DNA of 64,000 nt from Carallia brachiata. Its lineage: Eukaryota > Streptophyta > Magnoliopsida > Malpighiales > Rhizophoraceae. This document shows positions 60,051-64,000 of this stretch, piece after piece (positions within the stretch are counted from its first letter, which is position 1; each line of letters opens with the position of its first letter). A program made the translations under genes and the position numbers. The notes under the pieces were generated by a model that saw only the letters and a list, made by a program, of their open reading frames with translations, searched no databases and was not told where the DNA came from. Where the stretch lies: positions 714,762-778,761 of the forward strand of contig JADCRB010000035.1 in assembly GCA_021464245.1 (NCBI GenBank). Direction: 5' to 3'.

Positions 60051-60376
60051 ATATGATGGAGTCAATAAAAAAACCAAACATTTAAAAGAAATAATTAAGT
60101 GCATATATCATCATAATGTGTGATGCCAATTATATCAAAAAGAAAGGCATATCTCTATATAAATTAAACACTATAGCGTCCCAACATGTGATGCTAAAAA
60201 GTTGTTGCAATTATTTCTTGCAAAGAGAGAATATAGAAGGAGATATGATGCCACAATCTAACGATGCAGTGTTGGAAAATCTGATGCTAAAATGATTCTG
60301 ATCATCATCATCAAGATCATCAAGAACAACACCTTCTTGGGGCTTTTATCATTCTCTCTCTGGAACTGTTTTAACC

Positions 60377-61769
60377 TTATTCTGCTGAAGGGCAAATCCA
60401 TAGATCAACGGCACCTTCACCTCTTGCAGAAGCATTCTCCAAACCCTTGTCATGGTGAAAATCTGACAAAGAAGCTGATGATGATGAGTAATTGTTAGCC
60501 CTCTGTGGGTTCAAATCGAACGGCCTCAATTGATGATCTTGTTCACTCCCATGATCCCGCCACATGTTGACATGATGACTAGGTAATCCATTAAGGTTCG
60601 TATTCACATGTCCATGGCTCATACCCAGTTCTTCAAAAGAAGGCGGCAAAGGCAAATTACTTGCAGCAGTCGACTTTGCACCCAAATTACCAGCAGCAGC
60701 TGGCACATTAAAAGAAGACTGAAATGATTGGGTTTGTATGAGCGATTGAAATGGAAACATCTGATGATTTTGCATGTTTATGATCATATTTTGAGGTTGT
60801 TTGTTGGGTAGGCTGCTTCCTACTAGATCAGAGGCCAGTTGGTAGTTAATAGAACTGGGGTTGGAAGAACTAGTAGTTGTGATTACTCCTGTACCTGTAC
60901 TTCTAATTGTATTGTTATTGTTAGCAGTTGTAATAGCAATACCAGCGGCATCGACCATATTGTTTTTATTCAAAAACGAATGAGGAGGAGACAGAATCGG
61001 GGATTGTTGATGATGATGAAGTTTTTGAGCCAAGGGACGTAGAGGGTAGATAGATCCCAATGGTTCCAAATGGCCAGACCTGAGACCCGAGCCAGCTGGC
61101 CCAAAAGGGTCGAGCCTACGGGAATATGGTGAGCCGGAAAACGGCGGCGCTGGGATTCCCGTGAACTCTTGCACCATTGCCCTGAAATTGGAGGTGTCCG
61201 TGGTGAGAACGGTAGTGGTGCCCTCCTTGATGCCCGTGTTCGCTTCTTGGGGTTTCTAGGTGCTACCCCTTGATGATGATGAGTTTGATCAGACGGTTGA
61301 GAACCGCGTGCTCCATTATCATCATCATGTACCGACTGCAGTTGGGCGGCTGATGAAAGTGGACCTTTACTTGATCCTTGATGGGCAGCCAAGATTAACT
61401 GACTCGACGATGATGATGCTGATGGCAAGGAGGTGGACGAGCCAGCGGGGAAGTTGTTACCGAGGTCCGAGCAATCGGGGCGGGATCTTGAGCCTCCTGA
61501 CCGGAAGGCGTCAAGATTTAAAAAGATGAACTTGGAATTGGGATTGACGGAGACTGAGAAAAAGCAGCACCACCGAAAATTGGCGAAGGATCATACAGAT
61601 GAGATGGCAATTGAGGGCGTTGGTGAGGTTGTTGTCGGTTTGACACAGAACCAAAGTGGGCCGCTGAAGGATTCAAGAAAGCTGCGACATTTGGCTGTCC
61701 CCTGATCGAGTCATATTCCTCGTCACCGCCACTTGACGATTGCATACTGCCACTGTTGCCAGAATCCAT
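60377..61769 (-). CDS. VQ-motif protein (two single-base gaps)
   Basis: VQ proteins are plant-specific partners of WRKY factors and MAP kinases in stress and development. The start MDSGNSGSMQSSSGG at 61769 and end VDLWICPSAE at 60377 give 464 residues after two one-base corrections. The VQ motif FRAMVQEFTG (residues about 196-205) matches FxxxVQxxTG. It is preceded by a basic patch KKRTRASRRAP and TDTSN, and followed by IPAPPF. The remainder is low-complexity: Ser-, His-, Gln- and Asn-rich, with a DLNP-like FDLNP near the end. The single exon is typical of the family. Frame breaks lie at the A-run 61520-61524 (one base short) and near 61213-61218 (an A missing in coding ccact). An upstream in-frame ATG at 61817 would add 16 residues. 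The VQ motif and C-terminal part are intact without correction. Confidence 0.85.
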
Positions 61770-62204
61770 AGCACAAGGCTTGAAAGAGAGAGAGATATAT
61801 GTACTGGGGGTCTCCAAGTTGCACTAAAGAAACAAGGATGATCAATGATCTGGCTCTTTTGGTGGCTACCGCATGCAGTGCTTATGGGGTTACTCTCAAA
61901 GAGCCCAATTGAATTAAACAAAGGCAGATCATGAAGAGATAGCATATAAATCTTCTAAATCAGCCTTTTGACAACCTATGGAGCCTGATCTGAAATGGAG
62001 GCAACTAATAATACCAAAGGTATCAGCGCTGAACAGTAAAAAGAACAGAAAATGTACACAGATCTTAATTATGGTAAGGTGGCTGTCAAGAGAGAAAAGC
62101 AGAAAAGAAACACAAAAAAGGGTTAAAGAGAGATATGTATGTAAAGATCTTTATCTCTTTCTGTTTCTTCTCCTGCTGCTTGTACTGTTGTTGTAGGCTT
62201 GTGA

Positions 62205-62427
62205 TTAGGGTTTGTCGTGGGGAAGGAAATGAAAAAAGAGAAACGACAGAAGAGAGAAGATGTCATTTAAGCCTTTTGTTAAAGAGGCTTCGACAATTTT
62301 ACTTCTTCTACGCAAAAATAAAATAAAAAAGATCCTGCACAGAGTGCAGGGTGTGGGGTGGGGTCTCCATCGGCGTAGAGAAAGAGTTTCCGGTGGCTGG
62401 CAACGGGTCAAACTCAAAGTGAATGTA

Positions 62428-62474
<47 letters not shown>

Positions 62475-62475
62475 A
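62205..62475 (-). promoter_or_regulatory. VQ gene upstream region with telo-box, W-box and microsatellite
   Basis: On the gene strand the stretch holds a telo-box-like aaaccctaa (62205-62213), a TTGACC W-box core within tttgacccg (about 62404-62411), and an adjoining (CT)n-(AC)n microsatellite (62427-62475). A leader or proximal promoter role is inferred from position, 440-700 bp before the ATG. Confidence 0.35.
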
Positions 62476-64000
62476 TCAGTTGAGTATGTGAATTGAAGAA
62501 AAGGATATGAATGAAGCTTGAGAATAGAGACCTGAGATAAAAGAAGAAGAAAGAGGAATACGAAACCAAAACAATTAAAGAAAAAAACGAAAGAAAAAAA
62601 ATAAAGCAGGAGGATTATTAAAAATGGTAATTTAATAATAATTTAATTTTTTTTATTTGAGTTTAAATTTTCTCATTAATATTTTTTATCAATTAAAAAG
62701 ATAATGTAAGTGTGAGTATAATATTAAGATTTAGACTCGTTAATATTATATTTAAATTTACATGAAACTTATTTAAATTTAACAGCATTTTAATAATAAG
62801 TTCATTCCATAAAAAAAAGTTAAATAAAAGAATTAATAAATAACCTTAACTTGTCTCACATGTATAATAATAAATATATTTTTTTAGTTAAAAAAGAAAA
62901 AATAAAGCAGGAGGAATATAAAAGGGGACGCGTAGGTTCTTCAGCCACATGTTAACAGTGAGCAAGTTCATTATTACCATAGCCATAGTCACTGTTATAT
63001 AAAAAAAACTTTTTAAAAAAATCACTGTTGCAAAATTCTCTATGTTTGAGTTCACACTTCACGCTTCGCATTAGCACGTGTGTTGGCACCGTCGATTGTT
63101 TTTGAGCTAATGGTTAAGAGATTGGTTAATATCATTAGGTCATCGATTTAAATTGCTGTCAAAACATTCAGATTTTGCATATTTGTGGGTTTGACTGATT
63201 ACTCTTTTTTTTTAATAAAAAAATTATTATAAGTATTTCGATTATCAGATCTGTAAGTCGAGGTCAAAATATTTTTTGTATGTATAGCTCATTCAACCTG
63301 ACTCATATGAAGGAACTCTCTAACTGAATACTGTTGAAACCAAGCAGACTTTCCCTAAATCGACTATAGTGATTATCGAATTTAAAATCAACTCGCGTGC
63401 GCACAATCAAACTAGCAGCTAAAGAAGGACATTATCTTTAAACGCAGATATTAGGACTCGAACTTATATTATAAGTGAGAGACAAGTCAAGTAACTATCA
63501 GACTACTACTCCATACTTCAATTGTTAACTAATTACTCTTATTAAATTTAAAAAAATATGTTCTTTCACAAATTTAATACAGGAACCTATCACTTTACTT
63601 TATATTCTGAACAATTCTTTTTAGTAAGTCTATTGACTTACTCCCTCTAAAAAAAAAAAAAAAAGTCTATTGACTTACTCTAAATTAGAAATAATTCCAT
63701 TTTTGTTCCCAGGCCAAGCATATGTATTAGCAATAAATAATTCTTTAATCCCGGAGGTATGATCACACAAGCTTTTCGACGGTTTGACTTGGAAAAAAAG
63801 TTTTTTTTTCTTAATTTAATGCCATAGATCTAAATTACCCATTTTTGCCATTTTTGCTTTAAAAATAATTCGAAATTTCTCATATCTTTTGCCATTTTTT
63901 TTAGAGCCCTTTTCGATCAGAAATAACAACTAACAAGTAAGAAGGCATGCGATATATAGATTATACGTGTCTTCTCTTTGAGGACTTTTTGTTTTTCAGA
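62476..64000. other. Intergenic DNA at the right edge
   Basis: AT-rich. It has a possible SINE relic at about 63095-63230 (gagctaatggttaagag, then catcgatttaaattg, then an A/T-rich end) and one poly(A) micro-insertion, listed separately. No gene is supported up to the window end. Confidence 0.5.
63627..63680 (+). mobile_element. Tail-only poly(A) micro-insertion
   Basis: A perfect 17-bp direct repeat agtctattgacttactc (63627-63643 and 63664-63680) encloses only cctct plus about 15 A. Together with 33819-33872 it is one of the two cleanest cases. Confidence 0.7.

Larger units (their letters stand above)
50011..60376. other. Ten-kilobase gene-free interval between TTL and VQ genes
   Basis: No coding gene is supported. 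The interval holds a SINE, a C-rich tract, a micro-insertion, a tandem duplication, and three MITEs, all listed separately. Two CACGTG G-boxes lie at 56771-56776 and 56784-56789. The rest is AT-rich with A or T runs. The open frames are short and low-complexity. Confidence 0.5.

Noticed and set aside
22441..61769. A functional gene cluster or new multi-gene system
   Set aside because: The six genes belong to unrelated families, are 2 to 10 kb apart on mixed strands, and share no pathway. Their adjacency looks ordinary.
1..64000. tRNA, rRNA, known microRNA precursors or CRISPR-like arrays
   Set aside because: I looked for tRNA-like boxes, familiar plant miRNA sequences and regular spaced repeats. 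The only tRNA-like boxes belong to SINEs with A tails, and no regular spacer array exists.

Overview
The window is nuclear DNA from a flowering plant, most likely a woody eudicot. The evidence is spliced genes with short GT-AG introns, plant-specific families (TTL, VQ, NHL, AUF-type F-box, plant TPP), and long AT-rich intergenic DNA full of SINEs, MITEs, poly(A) runs and microsatellites. The intergenic texture reminded me of Citrus, but I cannot establish the species.

I can support six protein-coding genes, all in the right two thirds. (1) 22441-24885 (+): trehalose-6-phosphate phosphatase, 11 coding exons, 371 residues, intact. (2) 31255-32014 (-): NDR1/HIN1-like membrane protein of the NHL13 type. 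(3) 35431-36405 (+): AUF1-type F-box protein, single exon, intact. (4) 42633-43740 (+): uncharacterised plant protein with a long acidic tract. (5) 47304-49875 (-): TPR-thioredoxin-like (TTL) protein, six exons. (6) 60377-61769 (-): VQ-motif protein, single exon. They are unlinked housekeeping, signalling and stress genes, not a pathway cluster. A loose theme is stress and hormone signalling: trehalose-6-P, auxin, brassinosteroid/osmotic stress and WRKY-partner functions.

The left 22 kb holds no convincing host gene. It contains a 0.9 kb long-terminal-inverted-repeat element (1385-2295), a hAT-like element filled with a CT-rich minisatellite (2530-3645), an RNase H fragment of a retroelement (7226-7636), SINEs, a 305-bp tandem duplication (18201-18809) and AT-rich filler. 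Between genes on the right lie a pair of related 0.49 kb Mutator-type MITEs (39206-39692 and 59038-59529), three copies of a small palindromic MITE, more SINEs, and further tandem duplications.

Two signals stand out. First, at least ten loci show a 12-17 base poly(A) (or its complement), or a related A-rich/microsatellite tail, with a stub of only a few bases, flanked by 8-34 bp direct repeats. These look like tail-only target-primed insertions. One of them duplicated the 5' splice site of TPP intron 7. Second, four of the six genes need single-base corrections (11 missing bases, 1 extra, mostly in short homopolymers) to read through, while the other two need none. Because no other damage is seen in those genes, consensus error is more likely than decay. 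I found no undescribed multi-gene system.
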